From Sphingomonas sp. BT-65 (GTDB taxonomy: Bacteria; Pseudomonadota; Alphaproteobacteria; Sphingomonadales; Sphingomonadaceae), in contig NZ_JAPCIA010000001.1 of the NCBI RefSeq assembly GCF_026107375.2, forward strand, positions 2,418,001-2,482,000: DNA of 64,000 nucleotides, in the 5' to 3' direction. Under the pieces are notes generated by a model that was not told the origin of the DNA, did no database searches, and saw nothing but the letters and a program-made list of their open reading frames with translations. Positions 1 through 7,926 of the stretch are shown here, piece by piece. The translations under genes were made by a program, and so were the position numbers. Every line of letters starts with the position of its first letter. Position 1 is the stretch's first letter.

Positions 1-762
1 GGTCGGTTCGAACAGCAGCGCGATCCGCCCGCCATAGCGTTCGCCGGTGTTGACGTTCTCCTGCACGCCGCCGCCTTCGCGCAGCGCATCGATGAACCCG
101 CCATAGCGCGTGTAATAGCCGACCGCGCGGAGCGCGACATTGCCGCTGAGCGGCAGGTTGATCGCGCCCTTGATGTGTCCGCCGAAGCTGTCGCCATCGA
201 CGAGGTTGATGTTCGCCTCGACCTTGCCTTCGGTCCGCGCGGTGGTGGGCTGATTGGTGATATAGCGCAGCGTCCCGCCGACCGAGCCGGAGCCGAACAG
301 CGTGCCCTGCGGGCCGCGCAACGTCTCGACGCGGTTGAGATCGAACAGGTCGAGATCGGGCGTGAACAGCGACAGCGAGATCACCGATTCATCGAGATAG
401 ACGCCGACCTGCTCCTTCACGCCGGGCTGGTCGCGTGCAATCTGGCCGGCGGAGACGCCGCGCACGGCGACAGTGCTCTGCCCCGGCCCGAGATTCTGCA
501 CCGCGAGGCCGGCGATGTTGCGCGACAGGTCTTCGACGGTGGTCGCATTGGCGCGCTCGATCGACTCCTCGGTCTGCGCGTTGATCGAGAAGGGAACGTC
601 CTGCACGGTCGACGCGCGCTTGGTCGCGGTCACAACGATTTCATCCGGGGCGTCGGGATCGGTTTCCTGCGCCAATGCGGCCTGGGCGGCGACGGCGATC
701 GCGATGAACGAAGATGCGGCAAGGCACGCGCGCACGCGGCGCGCGAAACGGAGGCTAGTCAT
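1..762 (-). CDS. TonB-dependent receptor, N-terminal part
   Basis: This is an outer-membrane receptor that imports a substrate using TonB energy; only the first 254 residues lie in the window and the frame stays open at its edge. The start has a clear signal peptide (basic MTSLRFARRVRA, then a hydrophobic stretch ending in AQA-ALA-Q). A TonB box (DEIVVTATKR) follows, then the plug domain with GPGQSTVAVRGVSAG and VETLRGPQGTLFGSGSVGG. An AGGAGAGGACC Shine-Dalgarno sequence sits just before the ATG. The substrate cannot be told from this part. The layout resembles the many sphingomonad receptors annotated for siderophores, plant compounds or sugars. It lies downstream of the amt terminator, so it is probably a separate transcript. 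Confidence 0.93.
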   Translation of the reverse strand, partial: MTSLRFARRVRACLAASSFIAIAVAAQAALAQETDPDAPDEIVVTATKRASTVQDVPFSINAQTEESIERANATTVEDLSRNIAGLAVQNLGPGQSTVAVRGVSAGQIARDQPGVKEQVGVYLDESVISLSLFTPDLDLFDLNRVETLRGPQGTLFGSGSVGGTLRYITNQPTTARTEGKVEANINLVDGDSFGGHIKGAINLPLSGNVALRAVGYYTRYGGFIDALREGGGVQENVNTGERYGGRIALLFEPT

Positions 763-900
763 GGTCCTCTCCTGTTACAGGCGGCTCTGCGGCCGCATCG
801 CAGGGTATAGGGCTTGACCAGAATTGGGCCAATGCGGCCCAAAATTTTATTTCAAGCGTGTCTTCTGTGCATCTGCCGAAGTAAAATGGCGATAAACCAT

Positions 901-932
901 AAAAAAAGGGCCGGTGGACTTGCCACCGGCCC
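901..932 (-). terminator. Intrinsic terminator after amt
   Basis: A perfect 10-bp stem (GGGCCGGTGG at 908-917 with CCACCGGCCC at 923-932, loop ACTTG) is followed on the minus strand by seven T residues (907-901). It lies 58 bp after the amt stop codon and ends the glnK-amt transcript before the TonB receptor gene. Confidence 0.93.
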
Positions 933-989
933 AGTCGTCCGCAGGAGGAACGAAGTTAGGGGCCGCGCCGGAGCGCGACCCCAATCTCG

Positions 990-2465
990 TCAATAGTTGT
1001 AGGCGCGTTCGCCGTGCTCGTTGATGTCCAGACCTTCGGTCTCGACTTCCTTGCTCGGGCGAAGGCCGATCGTGTGCTTGAGCGCGAGGAACAGCACCGC
1101 GCTGACCACGCCGGTCCACAGCACGGTGGTGCCGACCGCCCAGAGCTGAGTCGTCACCTGGCCGGCCATGTCATAGGCGCCGGCCTTGGCGACGGGGGCG
1201 GTGTAGTCGATCCAGCCCTGGCCGCCGAGCGCCGGGTCGGCGACGATGCCGGTCCCGATCGCGCCGACGATGCCGCCGACCGCGTGAATGCCGAACACGT
1301 CGAGCGTATCGTCATACTTCAGCTTGTTCTTCACCGTGGTGACGAAGAAGAAGCAGATCGCCGAGGCGGCCGCGCCCAGCAGGATCGCGGTGCCGGGGTG
1401 GGCGAAGCCCGCCGCCGGGGTGATCGCGACCAGGCCGGCGACGACGCCCGAGGCGGCGCCGAGCAGCGACGGCTTCTTGTGGATGATCTGCTCGATCACT
1501 GCCCAGGTCACACCCGCCGCTGCTGTGGCGGTGAAGGTGTTGATGAAGGCCAGCGCGCCGAATGCGTTGGCTTCGAGGCCCGAGCCGGCGTTGAAGCCGA
1601 ACCAGCCGATCCACAGCAGCGAGGCGCCGATCATGGTCATGACCAGGCTGTGCGGCGGCATCGGCTCGCTCTTGTAGCCAAGGCGCGGACCGATCACGAG
1701 GCAGCCGATCAGGCCGGCGACGCCCGCATTGATGTGCACCACGGTGCCGCCCGCGAAGTCGAGCGCGCCCCAGCCCCACAGCAGGCCGGCATCCTGCGAT
1801 ACGAGGTTGCCAGCGGCATCCTTGACGATCGTGGCGTGCAGGAAGTCCGGACCCGCCCAGTACCAGACCATGTGCGCGATCGGGAAGTAGGCAAGCGTCA
1901 GCCATGCGACCACGAAGATGATCAGCGGGGTGAACTTCACGCGCTCCGCAAACGCCCCGACGATCAGCGCCGGCGTGATGCAGGCGAAGGTCATCTGGAA
2001 AATCACGAAGACATATTCGGGAAGATAGACGCCGTTCGAGAAGGTCGCCGCGAAGGTGGTCGGATCGACGCCTTTGAGGAAGACCTTGTCCAGGCCGCCG
2101 ACCAGTTGCGGGAACGGCGAGCCGGTCGAAGTGAAGGCCATCGAATAGCCCCAGGCGAACCAGACCAAGGCCGCGACGCAGACGATCGTCAGCACCTGCA
2201 TCAGCACCGAGAGCATGTTCTTGGTGCGGACCAAACCGCCGTAGAACAGCGCGAGCGCCGGGACCGACATCATCAGCACAAAGGCCGAGGCGACCAGCAT
2301 CCAGGCGACATCGCCCTTGTTCACCATCTCCGCCGTCGGCGTGAACGCGGCGGCGGCAGCAGGCGCCGCTTCGGCGACGTTGCCCGCCGCTTCCTGAGCC
2401 CAGGCAGGCAGCGCCGCGAACAGCGTGGCGCCCACGCCTGCGGCAAGTTTCAAGCCATTCTTCAT
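990..2465 (-). CDS. amtB: Ammonium transporter Amt
   Basis: An inner-membrane ammonium channel of the Amt/MEP/Rh family, 491 residues. A signal-peptide-like start (MKNGLKLAAGVGATLF...PAWAQ) is followed by roughly eleven hydrophobic segments containing typical Amt stretches such as GDVAWMLVASAFVLMM, ALFYGGLVRTKN, GGTVVHINAG and FGIHAVGGIVGA, including the pore histidines. The start chosen is the ATG at 2465 because AAGGGGG lies about 7 nt upstream of it; in-frame starts at 2480 and 2483 lack such a site. It is 14 bp downstream of glnK, the usual pairing in which GlnK binds and closes the channel when nitrogen is plentiful. Transcription is expected from the sigma-54 promoter before glnK. Confidence 0.97.
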   Translation of the reverse strand: MKNGLKLAAGVGATLFAALPAWAQEAAGNVAEAAPAAAAAFTPTAEMVNKGDVAWMLVASAFVLMMSVPALALFYGGLVRTKNMLSVLMQVLTIVCVAALVWFAWGYSMAFTSTGSPFPQLVGGLDKVFLKGVDPTTFAATFSNGVYLPEYVFVIFQMTFACITPALIVGAFAERVKFTPLIIFVVAWLTLAYFPIAHMVWYWAGPDFLHATIVKDAAGNLVSQDAGLLWGWGALDFAGGTVVHINAGVAGLIGCLVIGPRLGYKSEPMPPHSLVMTMIGASLLWIGWFGFNAGSGLEANAFGALAFINTFTATAAAGVTWAVIEQIIHKKPSLLGAASGVVAGLVAITPAAGFAHPGTAILLGAAASAICFFFVTTVKNKLKYDDTLDVFGIHAVGGIVGAIGTGIVADPALGGQGWIDYTAPVAKAGAYDMAGQVTTQLWAVGTTVLWTGVVSAVLFLALKHTIGLRPSKEVETEGLDINEHGERAYNY

Positions 2466-2479
2466 CGAAACCCCCTTCA

Positions 2480-2818
2480 TCAAAGCGCGGTCTGGTCGGT
2501 CTCGCCGGTGCGGATGCGCACCGCCTGACCGACGTCGAGCACGAAGATCTTGCCGTCGCCGATCGCGCCGGTGTTGGCCGCGGCCTGGATCGCCTCGACC
2601 ACGCGGGCGGCGAGATCGCTCGCGCAGACCACCTCGATCTTGATCTTGGGCACCATGTTGGTGCTGTATTCCGCGCCGCGGTAAATCTCGGTCTGACCCT
2701 TTTGCCGGCCGAACCCCTTCACCTCGGTCACGGTCATGCCAGCGACGCCCAGCTCGGTGAGCGCTTCGCGGACGTCATCGAGCTTGAACGGCTTGATGAT
2801 GGCGATGACGAGTTTCAT
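2480..2818 (-). CDS. glnK: Nitrogen regulatory protein P-II (GlnK)
   Basis: A 112-residue PII signalling protein, the normal family length. It starts MKLVIAIIKPFKLDDVREAL and carries the T-loop with Tyr51 (YRGAEYST), the site uridylylated by GlnD in proteobacteria, and the C-terminal signature (GDGKIFVLDVGQAVRIRTGE). PII trimers sense ATP/ADP and 2-oxoglutarate and, when unmodified, bind the Amt channel. The ATG at 2818 follows AAAGGGGGCGGA; a longer upstream frame is not supported. The adjacent amt gene argues for GlnK rather than GlnB. Confidence 0.96.
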   Translation of the reverse strand: MKLVIAIIKPFKLDDVREALTELGVAGMTVTEVKGFGRQKGQTEIYRGAEYSTNMVPKIKIEVVCASDLAARVVEAIQAAANTGAIGDGKIFVLDVGQAVRIRTGETDQTAL

Positions 2819-2852
2819 TCCGCCCCCTTTCGCAATTGACCGGAGGGCCATC

Positions 2853-2869
2853 AGCAAAGCGCGTGCCAG
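2853..2869 (-). promoter_or_regulatory. Sigma-54 (RpoN) promoter of glnK-amt
   Basis: Read on the minus strand the site is TGGCAC-GCGCT-TTGCT, with GG (2867-2866) and GC (2855-2854) exactly ten bases apart, as the -24/-12 class requires. It lies 35 bp upstream of the glnK ATG. Nitrogen-regulated sigma-54 control of glnK-amtB is well established in proteobacteria. A GCAGC-N5-GCTGC inverted repeat at 2940-2954 is a possible but weak activator (NtrC) site. Confidence 0.85.
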
Positions 2870-2961
2870 AGTCGGAAATGTGCGGATTCCGCGGGAGTCG
2901 GCGGTAAGCGCGCGGGCCACGAAGGTAAAAAATTGTGCAGCAGCGAATGGCTGCCTAATTT

Positions 2962-3165
2962 TTAGGCTGTGTTAAGCGCTTCCCGCGCAATAAGCAGATC
3001 GTCCTCGTCCAGCATCACCCGAACCGGGATCAGTGCGGCGATACTGCCCTCGACGATGCTGGACCCGGCATCGAATGCGATGGCCGCGATGCCCTCGGCC
3101 GCGAGCCGGCCGATGACGATATGCGCCTCGGGCGGCGGATAACGGCCGAGCTCGACCAGCGCCAT
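2962..3165 (-). CDS. DUF2007 small protein
   Basis: A 67-residue protein (MALVELGRYPPPEAHIVIGR...) that matches the DUF2007 family of small, presumed soluble proteins sometimes labelled putative signal-transducing proteins; no biochemical role is established. It has the family's pattern of a region that recognises short-range acidic residues near the C-terminus (RVMLDEDDLLIAREAL). Its ATG overlaps the nat stop codon (ATGA), so it is probably translated with nat and tldD. A GCCTAA-TTT-TTAGGC palindrome overlaps its stop codon and could be a weak end signal. Confidence 0.8.
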   Translation of the reverse strand: MALVELGRYPPPEAHIVIGRLAAEGIAAIAFDAGSSIVEGSIAALIPVRVMLDEDDLLIAREALNTA

Positions 3166-3998
3166 CAGCCCGCCGCCAGTGCCGGGAGATCACGGTGCAG
3201 GCGCGCGAGGAGCGCGGGCCGATCGGGGATCGCGATGCCGAAATCCGCTTCGATCACGGCGACGATTTCCTCGGGCGTCGCCAGCGTGCGCCGTTCGCTG
3301 GCGCCGCCGAGCGGGTGGAGGGCGAATTCATTGCCGCGCAGGCTCACCCGCCGCCCGGCAAGCGGGCGCGCGAGCGTGAGGCCGTGGCGGAAATGCGAGC
3401 TCGGATGGGTCGAGGTGTACCAGTTGGCCACTAGGTAATCGATCTCGTGCTGGGGCGAGAGATCGAAGCGATAGGTGGTGCGCCACGCGCTGCCGATGCG
3501 GATCTGCGCGCGCCATTCCTCGCCGTTGCGGGCGAAGCGGAAGGGCTCGTGCGGGGTCGGCTGCTCGATATCGGGGATCAGGTCGAGCACGCCGGTGGGC
3601 ACGGCGGCGCCGAAGCCCGAATCGATCAGCACGGGCCCTTCGGCCAGCTCGACGCGAAGCAGCATATGCGTGCGTGCGGTGACCGCTTCGGGGTCCATGT
3701 TCCACACCACCCGCCCCGAGAGCGGCGTGACCGCGAAGCCGAGCGCCTCGAGCATGTGGCGCAACAGCCCGTTCTGCTCGAAGCAATAGCCGCCGCGCCC
3801 GCCATGGACGAGCTTGGCCATCAGCACCTCGGCCGCAAGATCAACTGGACGATCGAGATAGGGATCGAGATTCTCGAACGGGATCGCGGCGGGATGGCGC
3901 AGGGCGATCGCGTTCAACGTCGCGCGATCCGCCGCGACCGGCCCAGACCAGCCGATCCGCGCGAAATAGGCATCGATATCGGCCGGGCGCAGCGTCAC
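3165..3998 (-). CDS. nat: Arylamine N-acetyltransferase
   Basis: A cytosolic enzyme that moves an acetyl group from acetyl-CoA to arylamines or hydrazines, 277 residues and of normal length. The cysteine-protease-like triad is visible: Cys in RGGYCFEQN, His in TARTHMLLRV and Asp in VLIDSGFG. The N-terminal HPAAIPFENLDP motif is also typical. The GTG start at 3998 overlaps the tldD stop codon (GTGA); the frame upstream of it lies inside tldD and is not expected to be used. It is the middle gene of a coupled tldD-nat-DUF2007 set. The physiological substrate is unknown. Confidence 0.93.
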   Translation of the reverse strand: MTLRPADIDAYFARIGWSGPVAADRATLNAIALRHPAAIPFENLDPYLDRPVDLAAEVLMAKLVHGGRGGYCFEQNGLLRHMLEALGFAVTPLSGRVVWNMDPEAVTARTHMLLRVELAEGPVLIDSGFGAAVPTGVLDLIPDIEQPTPHEPFRFARNGEEWRAQIRIGSAWRTTYRFDLSPQHEIDYLVANWYTSTHPSSHFRHGLTLARPLAGRRVSLRGNEFALHPLGGASERRTLATPEEIVAVIEADFGIAIPDRPALLARLHRDLPALAAG

Positions 3999-5416
3999 GC
4001 CGCGGTGCCGCCCACCGTCAGTCCCTCGACCAGCAAGGTCGGCTGGCCGACGCCCGCAGGCACGCTCTGCCCGCCCTTGCCGCACATGCCGATGCCTTCG
4101 TCCAAGGCGAAGTCATTCCCGATCCCGGTCACCTTGGTGAGGCAGGTGGGGCCGTCGCCGATCAGCGTCGCGCCCTTGATCGGCGCGCCGAGCTTGCCGT
4201 CCTCGATCCGGTAGGCCTCGGTGCAGGAGAAGACGAACTTGCCCGAGACGATGTCGACCTGCCCGCCGCCGAACGACTTTGCGAAGATGCCCTTCTTCAC
4301 CCGGCTGAGCAGCTCGGCGGGATCATCCCCTCCGGCGCGCATGAAGGTGTTGGTCATGCGTGGCATCGGCGCGTGCTGGAAGCTCTCGCGGCGGCCATTG
4401 CCGGTCGGCTCGACGCCCATCAGCCGCGCGTTGAGGCGATCCTGCATATAGCCCTTGAGGATGCCGTCCTCGATCAGCACCGTCTCGCGCGTCGGCGTGC
4501 CCTCGTCGTCGATCGAGAGCGAGCCGCGGCGGTCAAGGATCGAGCCGTCGTCGACCACGGTGACCCCCGGCGCGGCGACGCGCTCGCCGATGCGGCCCGA
4601 AAAGGCGCTGGTGCCCTTGCGGTTGAAATCGCCCTCGAGCCCATGGCCGACCGCCTCGTGCAGCAGCACGCCGGGCCAGCCGGGGCCGAGCAACACGGTC
4701 ATCTCGCCCGCTGGGGCATCGACCGCCTCGAGATTGACCAAAGCCTGTGCCAGTGCCTCGTCGATCGCGCGGTTCCACGTCTCCGGCTCGAACAGCCGGT
4801 CATAGAGCGCGCGGCCGCCGGTACCGAAGCTCCCGGTCTCGCGCCGCCCGTTCGCCTCGACCACGATCGAGACGTTGAGCCGGACGAGCGGGCGGACGTC
4901 CGTGGCGATGAAGCCGTCAGGCCGGACGATCTCGACCACGCTCCACGAACCGAGCAGGCTGACGGAGACCTGCACCACGCGCGGATCCCGGGCACGGGCG
5001 GCGGCGTCGATTGCCTGGCACAGATTGACCTTGTCCGCGAAGGGGACGAGGTCGAGCGGGTCGGCATCGGTATAGAGGTGCCGGTTGGTGCGCGGCGGCG
5101 GCGCGGCCTGCGGACCCTTGGCCGGATCGATCAGCGCCATCGTCTCGCCCGCGCGGCGGATCGCGGCCTCGCTGATCTCGTTGGCATGGGCGAAGGCGGT
5201 GGTCTCGCCGCTCACCGCGCGCAGGCCGAAGCCCGAATCGGTGTTGTACGACGCGGTCTTGAGCCGCCCATCATCGAAGCCGAACGCCTCGGACTTGCGG
5301 TACTGGAGATAGAGCTCGCCATCCTCGGCACGGCCGAGGATCGAGGCGGTCAGGCGTTGGGCGGCGTCGGCATCGAAGCCGTCGCGATAGAGGAAGCCAC
5401 GGGGATCGCTGTACAT
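3995..5416 (-). CDS. tldD: Metalloprotease TldD
   Basis: TldD forms a zinc-dependent heterodimeric peptidase with TldE/PmbA that degrades unfolded peptides and, in enterobacteria, matures modified peptides and the antitoxin CcdA. At 473 residues it has full length. The HEAVGHGLEGD segment supplies the HExxxH zinc site, and ETVLIEDGILKGYMQDR and the C-terminal GMCGKGGQ are conserved in the family. No tldE partner gene lies nearby. It is the first gene of a coupled unit with nat and DUF2007. Confidence 0.96.
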   Translation of the reverse strand: MYSDPRGFLYRDGFDADAAQRLTASILGRAEDGELYLQYRKSEAFGFDDGRLKTASYNTDSGFGLRAVSGETTAFAHANEISEAAIRRAGETMALIDPAKGPQAAPPPRTNRHLYTDADPLDLVPFADKVNLCQAIDAAARARDPRVVQVSVSLLGSWSVVEIVRPDGFIATDVRPLVRLNVSIVVEANGRRETGSFGTGGRALYDRLFEPETWNRAIDEALAQALVNLEAVDAPAGEMTVLLGPGWPGVLLHEAVGHGLEGDFNRKGTSAFSGRIGERVAAPGVTVVDDGSILDRRGSLSIDDEGTPTRETVLIEDGILKGYMQDRLNARLMGVEPTGNGRRESFQHAPMPRMTNTFMRAGGDDPAELLSRVKKGIFAKSFGGGQVDIVSGKFVFSCTEAYRIEDGKLGAPIKGATLIGDGPTCLTKVTGIGNDFALDEGIGMCGKGGQSVPAGVGQPTLLVEGLTVGGTAA

Positions 5417-5434
5417 CCTCGGAATATAGGCGGC

Positions 5435-5665
5435 CTAAGCGCTGGCACCAGCCGGATGATCGGGCAATTCTCCCTGATCCGCGCCATCGGCGGGACCGCC
5501 GACGAGCACGAAGCGGCGATCACAATAGCCGCAATCGACATAGCCGAGCTCGTCGATCTCGAGGAACACGCGCGGATGCCCGAGCGCGGCCGGGATGCCG
5601 GCCTGCGCGCCGTCGCAAGCGACGCGGCGATGGGTGACGCGGGTGACTTCGGGCGGCGCGATCAT
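5435..5665 (-). CDS. CHCC-type zinc-finger protein
   Basis: A 76-residue protein resembling the zf-CHCC family (the bacterial relatives of the complex I subunit NDUFS6). The Cys-His-Cys-Cys pattern is seen in RRVACDG, GHPRVFLEI and YVDCGYCDRRFVL. Such proteins are very common in alphaproteobacteria but lack a proven function; a link to iron-sulfur or complex I assembly is only inferred. It lies 18 bp upstream of tldD and may share its transcript. Confidence 0.82.
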   Translation of the reverse strand: MIAPPEVTRVTHRRVACDGAQAGIPAALGHPRVFLEIDELGYVDCGYCDRRFVLVGGPADGADQGELPDHPAGASA

Positions 5666-5822
5666 GCGCCGCGGTTAGCAAAGGCGCGCGGCGGCGGCAA
5701 TTGCCTCGATGCGCGCGAGGCTTCGGTCGACAATTAAGGTCCTCACAAGCATTTGACCCGTAAAAGCGCCGGAATGGACCTTCCGGCAAGCCGGGCCGGG
5801 CGCACAAGCGAAAGCATACCGC

Positions 5823-7865
5823 ATGATCGACGTCGCACTTTGCATTGCGATTGACCATAATCCCTGGCTCGTACTGGTTGCCGTCGCGATCTGCTGCGCC
5901 GGTGCCTTCGCGATCGCGCAAACCTTCGAGCGGGCGAACCAGGCCGGCGGGTGGCAGCGGTTCGGCTGGGTCGTGCTGGCCGCGATGGCCGCGGGCGCGA
6001 CGATCTGGTGCACGCATTTCGTCGCAATGCTTGCCTATCGGGCAAAAGTCCCGGTGACGCTCGACCCGGTACTGACGATCGTCTCGCTTCTCGTCGCGAT
6101 CGCGGGGACCGGAATCGGGATCGCCATCGCCACCCGGCCGGGCCGTATCTGGCCGGTTCTGGGGGGAGCGGTGTTCGGCGGTGCGATCACCAGCATGCAT
6201 TATGTCGGAATGGCCGCCTATCGCATCGATGGCATCACGCAGTGGCGCTGGGGCTATGTGTCGGTCTCGGTGCTGTGCGCGATCGGCTTTGCCGCAGCGG
6301 CATTCGCGGTCCTTCGCTCGACGAAACCCGGCCATTATCGCGCTGCGACGGGCAGCGTATTGCTGGTCACCGCGATCGCGACGCTGCACTTCATCGCCAT
6401 GACCGCGCTCCGCGTCACGCCGCTGCGGCTCGACGATTCGGCGCTCAGCCCGGATGCGATGGTGGCGCTGGCCCTCGCCACCGGGCTGGTGGGTCTGGTG
6501 GTGATCGCGGCGGGCGTGCTGGCCGCGTTCATGGACCGCCAGACCCGCAACGACGCGCTGCACAGCCTGCGCCGCATGGCGATGAGCGATCCGCTGACCG
6601 GGCTGCCCAACCGTACGCATTTCCAGCAGGCGCTCGACACCCGGCTGGCTCGCGCCCGCCACGCCGGCACCTCCTTCGCCGCGATCGCGATCGATCTCGA
6701 GCGTTTCAAGGAAGTCAACGATCTTCATGGACACAAGGCAGGCGACCAGGTGCTGGTGGCGATCGCAGGCCGGATCGAGCGCGCGATGGGAACCGCCGAC
6801 ACCGTCGCGCGGCTGGGCGGCGACGAGTTCGTCGTGCTGCGCGACATCGAGGATCGCGTCGAGCTGGTCGCCTTTGTCGAGCAGCTCGACGCGATCCTGC
6901 GCGCGCCGCTCAAGATCGGCGGATATGAGACGCGCGTCGGAGCGAGCATCGGCGTCGCGGTCTATCCCGACGATGCGCGCGAGGCCGATGTGCTGGCCAA
7001 CAACGCCGATCTCGCAATGTACCGGGCCAAGAGCATGCGCCACCTTGGCCCCTGCTACTATGACGCCGAACTCGACGAGGCGATCCGCGAACGCCGGGAA
7101 CTTGCCAACGACCTGCGCCTCGCGATTGAAGGCAACCAGCTCGACGTCCACTATCAGCTCCAGGCCTCGGTCAGCACCGGCGACATTACCGGCTATGAGG
7201 CGCTGGTACGGTGGAACCACCCGCAGCGCGGCACCATCGGCCCCTCGGTCTTCGTTCCCATCGCCGAGGAGAATGGCCTGATCCTCCAGCTCGGCGAATG
7301 GGTGCTGCGCCGCGCCTGCACCGACGCAATGCAATGGCCGCACAAGTCGCGCGTCGCGGTCAACGTGTCGCCGGTCCAGCTCGCCCATGCCGATCTGCCG
7401 CAATTGTTCCACCGCGTCATGCTGGAAACCGGATTGCCGCCGCGCCGCCTGGAGATCGAGCTGACCGAAAGCGCGATCATGGCGGACCGCGCGCGTGCGC
7501 TGCACGTGCTGCGTCAGATCAAGGCGCTGGGTGTCGGCGTCGCGCTCGATGATTTCGGGACGGGCTATTCCTCGCTCGAAACGCTGCGGGCGTTCCCGTT
7601 CGACAAGATCAAGCTCGACCAGTTCTTCGTCGCCGAGATCGAGAGCAGCCCGCAAGCGATCGCGATCATCCGCGCCGTCCTGGCGCTGGGCAAGAGCCTG
7701 TCGATCCCGATCCTGGCCGAAGGAATCGAAACCGACGACCAGCTCGACGCGCTCCGGCGGGAGGGCTGCGACGAAGTTCAGGGCTTCCTGCTCGGGCGGC
7801 CCGTTCCATCGCCGGTCGGCACTCCGGCCGAGCCGCCGCGCCAGGCTGGTTTCCGCGCCGCGTGA
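5823..7865 (+). CDS. MHYT-GGDEF-EAL cyclic di-GMP enzyme
   Basis: A 680-residue integral membrane protein for c-di-GMP turnover. Residues 1-240 hold about seven membrane spans with three MHYT-type motifs (THFVAM, SMHYVGM, LHFIAM), a proposed sensor of O2, CO or NO through bound metal. A GGDEF diguanylate cyclase domain follows with intact ARLGGDEFVVL (GGDEF near 332-336). The EAL phosphodiesterase domain has YEALVRW (EAL near 459), DDFGTGYSS and LAEGIET. Both catalytic motifs look intact. The inhibitory I-site RxxD is replaced by GTAD, so product inhibition is probably lost. It is transcribed away from the zinc-finger gene and is probably a single-gene unit. Confidence 0.95.
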   Translation: MIDVALCIAIDHNPWLVLVAVAICCAGAFAIAQTFERANQAGGWQRFGWVVLAAMAAGATIWCTHFVAMLAYRAKVPVTLDPVLTIVSLLVAIAGTGIGIAIATRPGRIWPVLGGAVFGGAITSMHYVGMAAYRIDGITQWRWGYVSVSVLCAIGFAAAAFAVLRSTKPGHYRAATGSVLLVTAIATLHFIAMTALRVTPLRLDDSALSPDAMVALALATGLVGLVVIAAGVLAAFMDRQTRNDALHSLRRMAMSDPLTGLPNRTHFQQALDTRLARARHAGTSFAAIAIDLERFKEVNDLHGHKAGDQVLVAIAGRIERAMGTADTVARLGGDEFVVLRDIEDRVELVAFVEQLDAILRAPLKIGGYETRVGASIGVAVYPDDAREADVLANNADLAMYRAKSMRHLGPCYYDAELDEAIRERRELANDLRLAIEGNQLDVHYQLQASVSTGDITGYEALVRWNHPQRGTIGPSVFVPIAEENGLILQLGEWVLRRACTDAMQWPHKSRVAVNVSPVQLAHADLPQLFHRVMLETGLPPRRLEIELTESAIMADRARALHVLRQIKALGVGVALDDFGTGYSSLETLRAFPFDKIKLDQFFVAEIESSPQAIAIIRAVLALGKSLSIPILAEGIETDDQLDALRREGCDEVQGFLLGRPVPSPVGTPAEPPRQAGFRAA

Positions 7866-7926
7866 GCGCGGTGCCGGCTGCCGGTTTCGCTTGCCAAGCC
7901 GGATCGCGAGTTCCAAGTCAGCGCGC

